A DNA stretch of 64,000 nucleotides from Ructibacterium sp965146665. GTDB taxonomy: Bacteria > Bacillota > Clostridia > Monoglobales > Monoglobaceae. Positions 17,176 through 25,246 of this stretch are shown here, one piece after another. The translations under genes and the position numbers were made by a program. The notes beneath the pieces were generated by a model. It was not told the DNA's origin and searched no databases. It saw only the letters and a list, made by a program, of their open reading frames with translations. Each line of letters starts with the position of its first letter. Positions within the stretch are counted from its first letter, which is position 1. The stretch lies in contig CBCTHE010000017.1 in assembly GCA_965146665.1 (NCBI GenBank), positions 1-64,000 on the forward strand. Reading direction: 5' to 3'.

Positions 17176-19947
17176 GTGAAACGATTGATCAAGCTTCTTA
17201 TGCTCACGGCGCTTCTGTGCCTGGGCACGGCGCTGTGCGCGGCCGCCGAGCAGGCGGAATGCGCCTGCGGGGCCAGGGACGGAGAAGATTTTGAGATCAT
17301 GCGGAAAAACATGATTGCCAACGACATTGCGGGTATCTTGCCCGGAAGCATCTACAACCAGGCGCAGGGGTACATTGACACCCTGCAGGAGGATGGATCA
17401 TGGAAGGATGTGGACTACGACACGCTGCCTGCTGGAACGAATCCGGGCATGGAGCATGTGGACCGGCTGCGGACCATTGCCCGGGCCTATTCCATCCCCA
17501 ACCAGCCCCTGTTTGAAAGCGAAGCGGCCATGGCGGCCATAGAGCGGGCGCTCCCGGCCATTGAGACGAAAATGCTGAAGCTGACGCCCGGGGGTCAGCG
17601 GCAGACGCCGGGCAACTGGTGGTGGTGGAACCTGAACCTGCCCTTTAAGCTGGGCTTTGTGCTCTCAGTGGCGGAGGGGAAGATCAGTCCGCAGGTGTTC
17701 GGCGAATCCATGATCAGCCTCAAGTGGTGCCTTTCCCATCCTCTGGACTGGTATATGAAAGGATTGAAGGGACAGGCAACCAATTCCACCGACGCCATAA
17801 AGGGAAATCTGTACTATGCCATGCTGTCGAAAAACGAGGCTGATATTCAATTCATTGTCAGTGAATTCGGTGAGAGCCTGAAGCGTGTGGAGCGGCCCTA
17901 TGAGGGAATCACTGAGGACGGGGGTTATGTGGCCCATAATATGGTGGATTTTTATGGGTATTTTAGCACCTTTATCCTGGATTCCATTCGGGTCCTGGAC
18001 TATCTCAAGGACACCGCGTTTCTGCCGCCCCAGGATGTGACGGATACCTTCGCGGAATGTCTGTGCGAGGGCGCATCCTGGGCCATGTACCAGGGCTATC
18101 GGGAACTGAGCGCCAGCGGCAGAAACATGCACGGACCCTTTACACAGGATCAGACCGACAGCATTGTCTCCGGACTGCGGTTCGTGGCCTCCCAGCAGGG
18201 CCGGTACCAGAACCGGGCGCAGGAACTGCTGGACCGGATGGACAGCGGCTATGAAATGCACAACGGCCAGCGGTATTTTTACAACGGGGATTTTACCATC
18301 CATAAAACCGACACCAGCTATGTGTCTCTGCGGACGTCATCGTCCCGGACTGTGGCGGGTGAGGCGTGGGGCGGCAATGGCCAGACCAACACCTTTATGG
18401 GCGACGGCTGTATGTGGATCTGCAACGACGCGAAGAAGGTGTATGAATCCAGCGCGCTTGCCTGCATGGACTGGAACCGGCTGGCCGGCACCACCATACT
18501 CGACGGCCGGATGCCCTTCCGTTTTCTTGCGTATTACATGGTGGCAGAACCCTTTGTGGGCGGGGTTTCTGACGGGGAATACGGTGTCTCCGCCATGAAT
18601 CTCTCCCATATTTCCTTGCCGCTCAGCGCCCAGAAGAGCTGGTTTTTCTTTGATGATGAGGTGGTCTGCCTGGGAAGCGGCATTGAGAGCGGCGCGGAGA
18701 ACGAAACCCATACCATTGTGGACCAGCGGGAAAACACAGGCGGCCCTCTGCTGGTTGACGGCGTGGCCGACGTCTCCGGCACAACGGCGGAAAAGACCCT
18801 GCAGGATGTGAACTGGATCGCCAATGACGGGGTGGGCTATTACTTCCCCGGCGGGGCGGAGGTCAGCCTGAAAAAGGAGAAGCGGAACGGAAGCTGGAGC
18901 CTGCTGAGCGGGACACAGTCCACGGTGCCCCTGACCGCCAATTTCACCTCCCTGTATCTGAACCACGGCGCGGCGGTGCGGGATGGCGGCTATGCTTATG
19001 CGGTGCTTCCTGACAAAGAGCCCGCCGCGGTCAAAGACTACGCGGAGGGCCGAAACTTTGAGATATTGGAGAACAGCCGGCAGATTCATGCGGTCAGGGA
19101 CGTGTCCACCGGGAGCACGGGCGTGGTGTTCTGGCCCGGCGGCCGGGACTGTCTGAGCGCATACCCCGCCTCTGACAAAAAGTATTTTGACGGCATTGTC
19201 TCCCGGGAGGTCTCCAACAACGTGAACCGCTTCATCAGCGTGAAGGTAAAGGGGAAGAGCGGGGCCGCCTCCACCACAGCCGCCTATGGCGCACTGGGGT
19301 TTGCGGTCAGCGAACAGCGGATCAGCGGGGATGTGGATATACAGATTTGCTGGTTTGACGACAGCGCGGCCCAGTCCGGCTCCTATTGGACGGTCAAATA
19401 TCTGGCCGCGGACGGGGTGCGGACCACAGAGACGGTCCCGTACCGCTATACGGATCAGTGGGTGACGACCACCCTGACTTTGAAGGATGCCGCGTTCTCC
19501 GGCACAGGCCTGATTGAGGACGGTGTGGAGCTGGCCATTGTTCACAACAGCGCGGCGGTGGACACCACACAGGAGAAGTATGAACTGCTCCACAACCCAA
19601 CCATGGATGGAATCGCCTATTCCACCACCCTGTATGGCCCCATTGTGCACAGCATCCATATGGCACCTCACGGGCAGGCGCCTGCCGCGGCATACCGCGC
19701 AAAGGCGGCGGGGATTGAAACGGACACCCCCTGTATCGTATACCGCCGGGACAATCCGGAGGGGACGGCGCTTTCGGTCTGTGATCCCACCCAGTCCGGA
19801 CAGGTGATCCGCCTGACAGTGGATGGAAGATATTCGGAGGCAAAGAAAACGGAAGGGGTCACCTGCGCCGCGGAGAATGGAAAGACCAGGCTGACCATTC
19901 AAACAGACGGCGGCAGGACCTATGAAATATCCCTCAAAAAGCGTTGA
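17176..19947 (+). CDS. secreted polysaccharide lyase family 8 (hyaluronate/chondroitin/xanthan lyase type)
   Basis: The best start is the GTG at 17176 behind GAGGTGG (GTG 17167 overlaps that site); a signal peptide (about 1-24) follows. The 923-residue protein has the PL8 plan: an alpha/alpha-toroid followed by beta-sandwiches. Landmarks are NWWWWN (147-152), N203, H254 followed by Y260/Y262, R316, and DWNRLAGTT, which matches the family's DW-R-PGTT block. These correspond to the Asn, His, Tyr and Arg used for beta-elimination at uronic acid. The C-terminal 150 residues add a module like the two repeats of the protein at 11258. It has no SLH domain, so it is free or held by partners. With the GH88 gene next to it, the pair makes and then cleaves unsaturated uronyl oligosaccharides. 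The exact polymer cannot be decided here. Confidence 0.87.
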   Translation: MKRLIKLLMLTALLCLGTALCAAAEQAECACGARDGEDFEIMRKNMIANDIAGILPGSIYNQAQGYIDTLQEDGSWKDVDYDTLPAGTNPGMEHVDRLRTIARAYSIPNQPLFESEAAMAAIERALPAIETKMLKLTPGGQRQTPGNWWWWNLNLPFKLGFVLSVAEGKISPQVFGESMISLKWCLSHPLDWYMKGLKGQATNSTDAIKGNLYYAMLSKNEADIQFIVSEFGESLKRVERPYEGITEDGGYVAHNMVDFYGYFSTFILDSIRVLDYLKDTAFLPPQDVTDTFAECLCEGASWAMYQGYRELSASGRNMHGPFTQDQTDSIVSGLRFVASQQGRYQNRAQELLDRMDSGYEMHNGQRYFYNGDFTIHKTDTSYVSLRTSSSRTVAGEAWGGNGQTNTFMGDGCMWICNDAKKVYESSALACMDWNRLAGTTILDGRMPFRFLAYYMVAEPFVGGVSDGEYGVSAMNLSHISLPLSAQKSWFFFDDEVVCLGSGIESGAENETHTIVDQRENTGGPLLVDGVADVSGTTAEKTLQDVNWIANDGVGYYFPGGAEVSLKKEKRNGSWSLLSGTQSTVPLTANFTSLYLNHGAAVRDGGYAYAVLPDKEPAAVKDYAEGRNFEILENSRQIHAVRDVSTGSTGVVFWPGGRDCLSAYPASDKKYFDGIVSREVSNNVNRFISVKVKGKSGAASTTAAYGALGFAVSEQRISGDVDIQICWFDDSAAQSGSYWTVKYLAADGVRTTETVPYRYTDQWVTTTLTLKDAAFSGTGLIEDGVELAIVHNSAAVDTTQEKYELLHNPTMDGIAYSTTLYGPIVHSIHMAPHGQAPAAAYRAKAAGIETDTPCIVYRRDNPEGTALSVCDPTQSGQVIRLTVDGRYSEAKKTEGVTCAAENGKTRLTIQTDGGRTYEISLKKR

Positions 19948-19984
19948 CAGATATGGAATCAGAGAAGAGAAAGGAAAAAAGAGC

Positions 19985-21124
19985 ATGGAAAATGATGCAA
20001 ACAGAGTATGGGCCTGTGAGGTATGGAGGGAAGCGGCGGAGAGGACAATGAAAAATGCGGCAGTGATCGGCGCCGCGTTTCCCGAGACAGCGGCCGGCGG
20101 CGTATACCGCCTTACCCCGCATCTGAGCAGCTGGGTCAACGGCTTTTGGCCGGGGATTCTCTGGCTGGTCTATGACAGGACCGGGGACGGAAGCCTGAAG
20201 GAAACGGCGCGGGCCTGTGAGAAAAAGCTGGACGCGGTTCTGGCCACGCCGGAGAATCTGGCCCATGACGCGGGCTTTATCTGGACGCTCTCCGCGGTGG
20301 CCGACTATAAGCTCACCGGGGATCCGGCGGCCGGAACCCGCGGACTTCGGGCGGCCATGTGCCTTGCCTCCCGGTTTAACCCCGCCGGCGGTTTTTTCCG
20401 CTCCTGGGGCGACATTCCGGGCAAGGATACCACAGGATGGACCATTGCGGACAATATGATGAACCTGCCGATTCTGTACTGGGCGTCAGAGAACACCGGG
20501 GATCCGAGATTCCGGAACATGGCATGCCGGCATACGGACACGGTGCTCCGGCATCTGATCCGGCCGGACGGATCGGCCAATCACATCATCAAGCTGGACC
20601 CAGTCACCGGGGAGGCGGCGGAGAGCAGAGAGGACTGTCTGGATTATACCCAGGGCGCCGGGCTGGATTCCGCGTGGACCCGGGGACAGGCATGGGTCAT
20701 ATACGGCCTTGCGCTGGGCAGCCGCTATACCGGCCGCGGCGAATATCTGGACACAGCCAAGCGGTGCGCCCATTATTTTCTGGCCGCGCTGGATGACAGC
20801 GGTGTTCCTCCGATTGACTTCCGGGGCGACCCGGCGCGCATGGGCACGGACAGCTCTGCGGGCGCCATTGCGGCCTGCGGACTGCTGGAACTTGCGGCCC
20901 AGATTCCCCAAAGCCAGCGGTCAATGTACGAACGGGGCGCTGTCAGGATCCTGAAAGGGCTCCGGTGTCACTGCGCGGAACAGGGGAACGCCCAAAACCT
21001 GCTGGCGCACGGGGCGACCCATTACAACGCGGATGAGACCCGGGATGTGGGCCTGATCTACGGAGACTATTTTTACATGGAGGCGCTGTACCGGCTCAGC
21101 GGCGGTACGGCCGTGTTCTGGTGA
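19985..21124 (+). CDS. GH88 unsaturated glucuronyl hydrolase
   Basis: The start is the ATG at 19985 behind AAAGGAAAAA; an in-frame ATG at 19922 lies inside the PL8 gene and has no ribosome site. The 379-residue protein has no signal peptide and fits the single alpha6/alpha6-barrel domain of GH88. D95 in HDAGF and D156 in DNMMNLP match the two essential Asp residues of Bacillus unsaturated glucuronyl hydrolase, and their 61-residue spacing is the same. The enzyme hydrates the 4,5-double bond of the terminal uronic acid left by a lyase and so releases it. It works in the cytoplasm on sugars imported by the transporter of this operon. Assignment is strong; sulfation tolerance is unknown. Confidence 0.92.
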   Translation: MENDANRVWACEVWREAAERTMKNAAVIGAAFPETAAGGVYRLTPHLSSWVNGFWPGILWLVYDRTGDGSLKETARACEKKLDAVLATPENLAHDAGFIWTLSAVADYKLTGDPAAGTRGLRAAMCLASRFNPAGGFFRSWGDIPGKDTTGWTIADNMMNLPILYWASENTGDPRFRNMACRHTDTVLRHLIRPDGSANHIIKLDPVTGEAAESREDCLDYTQGAGLDSAWTRGQAWVIYGLALGSRYTGRGEYLDTAKRCAHYFLAALDDSGVPPIDFRGDPARMGTDSSAGAIAACGLLELAAQIPQSQRSMYERGAVRILKGLRCHCAEQGNAQNLLAHGATHYNADETRDVGLIYGDYFYMEALYRLSGGTAVFW

Positions 21125-21170
21125 GCCGGTGTGGGAACAGATTCATGAAGTGCATCAGGGAGGGTCTTAA

Positions 21171-23471
21171 TTGAAATGGAAGGTAAAGAGGGCGGCTGGG
21201 CTCATGCCAAAATGGCTTTTATCGTATTTGCTGGTTTTTCTGATTCCAATGGCGGCGGGTCTGCTTGTCTATACCTCGGCAGAGCGGATCATCCGGGAGG
21301 ATATCAAAAACGTCAGCGGCTATGTGCTGGCCCAGATCCAGCTCAGCTTTGACAACATCACCAGCGAGGTGTACGCACTGTCCCGCCAGATCGCGCTGGA
21401 CACGGAGATCAATGCGCTGATGGAAAAGGAGACACTCACGCCGGAGGATCGGCTTCTGGTCATGGATGCCGTCTCCAAATGCGCGGCCTATAAGGCCAGC
21501 GCTACCTCGGTGGACGACTACTACATCTATTTGAAGAACAGCGGATGTATGCTGAAGTACAGCGGTTTCATTGAGCGGGACGGCGTGCGGGACGTGATAC
21601 CGAACACAGAGAAATTCGGCGGGGAGACCTGGAACGCCATTGTCCGCGGAGAGAAGAACAACCGGATTATCCCTTATGCCTATATCGATTCCGGCGCCGA
21701 ATTGAAGGAGGCTGTGAGCTATGTCATTCCCATCCCCCTGTATGCGGCTGAGCCAAAGGGCTTTGTGGTGGCCCACATTGACAAGGAGCGGTATCAGGAC
21801 ATTGCCATCCGGATCTATCAGAACAGCGATTTTGCTGTGCTGGACGGCGACGGCACTTTGATTTTTTCCACCATGGACGGCCAGCGGGAAGAGGAACTCC
21901 TCAGCAGTCTTCCGGACGCCGCCCATGAGACGGTGGAATACGGCGGCGGAAAGTATTCTATCAAGGAGACCTATTCCGGGGTCAACAGCCTCCGGTATAT
22001 CAGTGTCACCGCCCGGGACGCCGCCTACCAGAAGCTGTCGCACATCAGGCGGATGATGCTTCTGGCATTTGGCCTCTGCGTTTTGACGGGGGTGCTGTGC
22101 GCCATGTATTTCAGCCGGAAAAACTACAGGCCAATCAAAAGCGTGCTGAATCTTTTGGTCAAGCAAAAGCTCTTGAAAACCGGCGGCGACGCGGAGGAGG
22201 GACAGCTCCTGATCGACGCCATCGGCCAGCTTGTCACCAGCAAGAACAAGATGGATCAGAAACTGCACCAGCAGAGGGATTATGTCCGCACCAGCGTCCT
22301 GTCCAAGCTGATTAACAACGGTTTTTCTGATGCTCTGTCCGCCAAGCGGCTGGAGAGCATGTGCGACTTGGACCTGTCCAGACCATGCTTTGCCGTTCTG
22401 GGCTTCCATATCTATGAACAGGACAGCGGGCAGACGGATGTACAGGAATACGAGTTCCGGTTCCTGATCGTGAAAAATGTGTTTGAGGAGCTCCTGAACC
22501 AGCGGTATACCGCGTATATTGCGGAGATCAACAGCGTGATCTGCGGCATTGTGAATTTTGGTCCCCAGGAGGAGACCGCGTACCGCAAAGACCTGCGGAC
22601 GATTGTGGAATGCGGGCAGGCCGCAGTGCTGAACAACTTTGGCATGGAGCTTGCCATTGCCTCCAGCGTGGTCCGGCGGGAGCTTGCCAGTGTTCCACAG
22701 TGCTACAGCGAGGCGGTGACCGGTATTCAGAATCTGGTGTTCCAGCAGTCCAAGGATCTGCTCTTTTATGACAGCCTGCTTACAGAGAACCAGAGCGGCT
22801 ATGAATACTATTTTTCCTTTAATCGGGAACAGCGGCTGATTGACTGTGTGAAGGCGGGGGACGCGGCCGGGGCCAAGGCCATAATCGGTGAGATGTTTGA
22901 GAAATACAACGACCGCAGCGTGGCATCCGTCAACGTGATCAAATGCGTGATTTCGGATGTGGCTGCCGCGATTTTCAAAGCCGCCTGCCAAGTGCAGGGG
23001 GGCACAGGCGGCGGAATTCCCGCGGAGATCTCCAATCCCCAAAATCTGGACGCGGCAAGCTTGAAAAAGGAATTTTTCAGCTATGTGGATTCCGTGTGCG
23101 CGGGTGCGGCCGCCAGCGCCAGCGAGAAGGAAAACAGTATTGTTTCCAGCATGAAAGAGCTTGTGGCCATGGAGTACAACAACATGAATTTGAACATCTC
23201 CCATATTGCGGATGTGCTGGGGCTGAACGCGACCTATATCTCCCGGGTGTTTTTGGCAAACACGGGCGAGGGTCTGCTGAACTATATCAACCGATACCGG
23301 GTGGAAAAGGCAAAGGCTCTGCTTGCAAACCCCAGTCTGACCGTGGAAAGCGCAGGCGCCATGGTGGGGTTCGGAAGCAGCAATTCCTTTATCCGGGTGT
23401 TTCGCAAATACGAGTATATGACGCCGGGGCAATATCAGCAGATGGAGCGGGACAAAGCCGAAAATGCGTGA
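21171..23471 (+). CDS. membrane-anchored AraC-family regulator (module A)
   Basis: TTG start at 21171 behind AGGGAGGG. The 766-residue protein has a membrane segment at about 14-35, an extracellular Cache-like sensor (about 36-290), a second membrane segment at about 292-312, a cytoplasmic linker region, and a C-terminal AraC-type double helix-turn-helix in about the last 100 residues (ISHIADVLGLNATYISRVF and VGFGSSNSFIRVFRKY). Such one-component receptors sense an outside ligand and activate neighbouring transport and hydrolase genes. It is the last gene of module A on the same strand and ends at a terminator. The protein at 32520-34832 has the same plan. The ligand is likely an oligosaccharide of the pathway, by inference. 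Confidence 0.88.
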   Translation: MKWKVKRAAGLMPKWLLSYLLVFLIPMAAGLLVYTSAERIIREDIKNVSGYVLAQIQLSFDNITSEVYALSRQIALDTEINALMEKETLTPEDRLLVMDAVSKCAAYKASATSVDDYYIYLKNSGCMLKYSGFIERDGVRDVIPNTEKFGGETWNAIVRGEKNNRIIPYAYIDSGAELKEAVSYVIPIPLYAAEPKGFVVAHIDKERYQDIAIRIYQNSDFAVLDGDGTLIFSTMDGQREEELLSSLPDAAHETVEYGGGKYSIKETYSGVNSLRYISVTARDAAYQKLSHIRRMMLLAFGLCVLTGVLCAMYFSRKNYRPIKSVLNLLVKQKLLKTGGDAEEGQLLIDAIGQLVTSKNKMDQKLHQQRDYVRTSVLSKLINNGFSDALSAKRLESMCDLDLSRPCFAVLGFHIYEQDSGQTDVQEYEFRFLIVKNVFEELLNQRYTAYIAEINSVICGIVNFGPQEETAYRKDLRTIVECGQAAVLNNFGMELAIASSVVRRELASVPQCYSEAVTGIQNLVFQQSKDLLFYDSLLTENQSGYEYYFSFNREQRLIDCVKAGDAAGAKAIIGEMFEKYNDRSVASVNVIKCVISDVAAAIFKAACQVQGGTGGGIPAEISNPQNLDAASLKKEFFSYVDSVCAGAAASASEKENSIVSSMKELVAMEYNNMNLNISHIADVLGLNATYISRVFLANTGEGLLNYINRYRVEKAKALLANPSLTVESAGAMVGFGSSNSFIRVFRKYEYMTPGQYQQMERDKAENA

Positions 23472-23527
23472 TTGCCCGGCGGCCGAATCAAAGCGGGATT
23501 TCCGCGGAGAATTTTATCAATGCATTG

Positions 23528-23557
23528 AGCCGATACCCGAAGCGGTATCGGCTTTTT
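23528..23557 (+). terminator. Rho-independent terminator after module A
   Basis: AGCCGATACC (23528-23537) pairs with GGTATCGGCT (23544-23553), then a T run. It closes the module A transcription unit behind the AraC gene. Confidence 0.85.
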
Positions 23558-23629
23558 GCTGCCCAACCTGCGCTTTGGCGCTGTTTTTGGACATAGAAAA
23601 AACGAATAACACACCATTTGATATAAGTA

Positions 23630-23659
23630 TTGGACATTTTGGAATCCGGCGTTTATAAT
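23630..23659 (+). promoter_or_regulatory. candidate sigma-A promoter
   Basis: TTGGAC, an 18-base spacer and a perfect TATAAT. It sits between the module A terminator and the broken lipoprotein/acetyltransferase remnant and would now drive the alcohol dehydrogenase gene. Confidence 0.65.
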
Positions 23660-23719
23660 AATACAGAAGAGAAAAACATGGCGGAACAGGCCAAACAGAT
23701 AATATGGCAGGAAAGGAAG

Positions 23720-23955
23720 ATGAACAGGAGAAAGTCGTTAACAATTCTATTGGCTGTGACGTTTCTGATGCCCGGTGTGACCGGATGCAGCGCGGTACCG
23801 GCGCCGCCGTTGCGCCGGGCGTAACGGTCGGTGAAAACGCGGTTGTCGCGGCAGGTGCAGCGGTGACCAGGGATGTCCCCGCAAACACAATGGCCGCGGG
23901 AGTTCCGGCGCGGGTGATCAAAGAGATAAAAAATAGAAAGGAAGAGGAAGCATGA
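23720..23955 (+). pseudogene. composite remnant: lipoprotein signal joined to a hexapeptide acetyltransferase tail
   Basis: The ATG at 23720, behind AGGAAG, opens a frame with a basic start, a hydrophobic core and a lipobox VTGC, typical of a solute-binding lipoprotein, but it stops after 34 codons (near 23821). From about 23797 another frame codes the C-terminal coil of a left-handed beta-helix acyltransferase (GTGAAVAPGV, then VGENAVVAAGA and AAGVPARVI), as in serine or maltose O-acetyltransferases, ending at 23955. The join is out of frame with the lipoprotein. A deletion that removed the body of one gene and the start of the next explains this best. The acetyltransferase frame is technically open from an ATG at 23704 but that start has no ribosome site. 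Its stop overlaps the next ATG, so it may still couple translation to the dehydrogenase. Confidence 0.7.
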
Positions 23956-25124
23956 GTTTTCAAATGTATGTACCAACGAGGTTTATTTTCGGAAACGGAG
24001 GACTGAATGGACTGCATCAGCAGGCCCTGCCCGGAAAAAAGGCACTGCTTGTCATCTCAAACGGCAGGTCCGCCCGTGAGAGCGGTGCGCTGGACCGGAC
24101 GGAGAAACAGCTGAGGCTGGCCGGCGCCGGGTATGTTCTGTACGCCGGGATCGGCCCCAACCCGGATAAGGCGTCTGTGATGGCCGGCGCGGCAGCTGCA
24201 CGGGAAAACGGCTGTGATTTCATCGTTGCTCTCGGCGGCGGCAGTGTGATGGATGCCGGCAAGGCCATTGCCATGATGGCGGCAAACAGCGGAGACCTTT
24301 GGGATTATGTCAGCGGCGGCACCGGCAAAGGTATGCCGATAGAGAAAAAAGCGCTTCCGCTGGTGTGTATCACCACAACCGCGGGAACCGGAAGCGAGGC
24401 GGATCCATGGGGCGTGGTGACCAATGAGGATACCCATGAAAAAATCGGCGTGGGCGGCTATGATTGCCTGTTTCCGGTTCTGTCCATCATAGATCCGGAG
24501 CTGATGCGGTCTGTGCCGCCTGCGTTTACCGCGTATCAGGGCTTTGATACCCTGTTTCATGCGGCGGAGAGTTATATCTCCTCTTTTGCCAGTATCATGA
24601 GCGACATGTACGCGCGCACAGCCATCGAAAATGTGGGCGCTTATCTCGCCCGTGCGGTTGCGGATGGTGCTGATATGGAGGCGCGGGAGCATATGGCCTT
24701 TGCCAACACAATCGCGGGAATTGTGATGACCGTCAGCGTTACGACGGCACAGCACTCCCTGGAACAGGCCATGTCCGGCTATTATCCCAGTCTGCCCCAC
24801 GGGGCGGGGCTGATTATGCTCTCCAAGGCCTTTTTCAGCTTTTTTATAGAGAAACACGCCTGTGACGAACGGTTTATTCAAATGGCAAAGGCGCTGGGGA
24901 TGCGGGATGCTGAAAGGCCGGAGGATTTTATCATTGCCCTTTCCAAACTGCAGGCGGACTGCGGGGTGTCGGAGCTTAAAATGTCCGATTATGGAATCAC
25001 ACCGGAGGATTTTGAGAAAATCGCCGAAAGCGCCCGCAAGACCATGGGCGGGCTCTATGCGGCCAACCCCTGTGAACTGACGGACGCGGACTGCGTGGAA
25101 ATTTTAAGAAAATCTTACCGTTGA
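23952..25124 (+). CDS. iron-containing alcohol dehydrogenase
   Basis: The 390-residue protein starts at an ATG that overlaps the upstream stop, behind GGAAGAGGA. It is a group III (Fe-ADH) enzyme with the usual length. The nucleotide-binding GGGSVMDAGKAI motif is present, as are candidate metal ligands D199 and H203 (GFDTLFHAAE), H268 (AQHSLEQ) and H283 (PHGAG). These enzymes reduce aldehydes to alcohols, or the reverse, with NAD(P)H in the cytoplasm. It could recycle redox carriers during sugar fermentation or act on a specific sugar aldehyde; nothing here tells the substrate. It is no longer next to the gene it was once coupled to, since the upstream gene is a deletion remnant. Confidence 0.9.
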   Translation: MSFQMYVPTRFIFGNGGLNGLHQQALPGKKALLVISNGRSARESGALDRTEKQLRLAGAGYVLYAGIGPNPDKASVMAGAAAARENGCDFIVALGGGSVMDAGKAIAMMAANSGDLWDYVSGGTGKGMPIEKKALPLVCITTTAGTGSEADPWGVVTNEDTHEKIGVGGYDCLFPVLSIIDPELMRSVPPAFTAYQGFDTLFHAAESYISSFASIMSDMYARTAIENVGAYLARAVADGADMEAREHMAFANTIAGIVMTVSVTTAQHSLEQAMSGYYPSLPHGAGLIMLSKAFFSFFIEKHACDERFIQMAKALGMRDAERPEDFIIALSKLQADCGVSELKMSDYGITPEDFEKIAESARKTMGGLYAANPCELTDADCVEILRKSYR

Positions 25125-25172
25125 TCAGGTTATGGCGGATTTGCAGTTCTGTTTTGACGCAGCTTAAATATA

Positions 25173-25210
25173 AGAGCGCCGCCTTGATACCAAGGCGGCG
25201 CTCTGTTTTT
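25173..25210. terminator. strong terminator between convergent genes
   Basis: AGAGCGCCGCCTTG (25173-25186) pairs perfectly with 25191-25204, four-base loop, then a T run on the plus strand and an AT-rich flank on the minus side. It probably serves both the dehydrogenase and the convergent phosphoesterase gene. Confidence 0.85.
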
Positions 25211-25246
25211 ATCGCATGGTCTTTGTTATCCTGCGGATGAAGCAGG

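Noticed and set aside
18337..20139. 600-codon minus-strand frame opposite the PL8 lyase
   Set aside because: Antisense to well-supported PL8 and GH88 coding sequence; no recognisable domain.
21219..23432. 737-codon minus-strand frame opposite the AraC regulator
   Set aside because: It lies fully antisense to a gene with clear domains, shows no family motif and no ribosome site; GC-rich codon positions leave few stops on the opposite strand.
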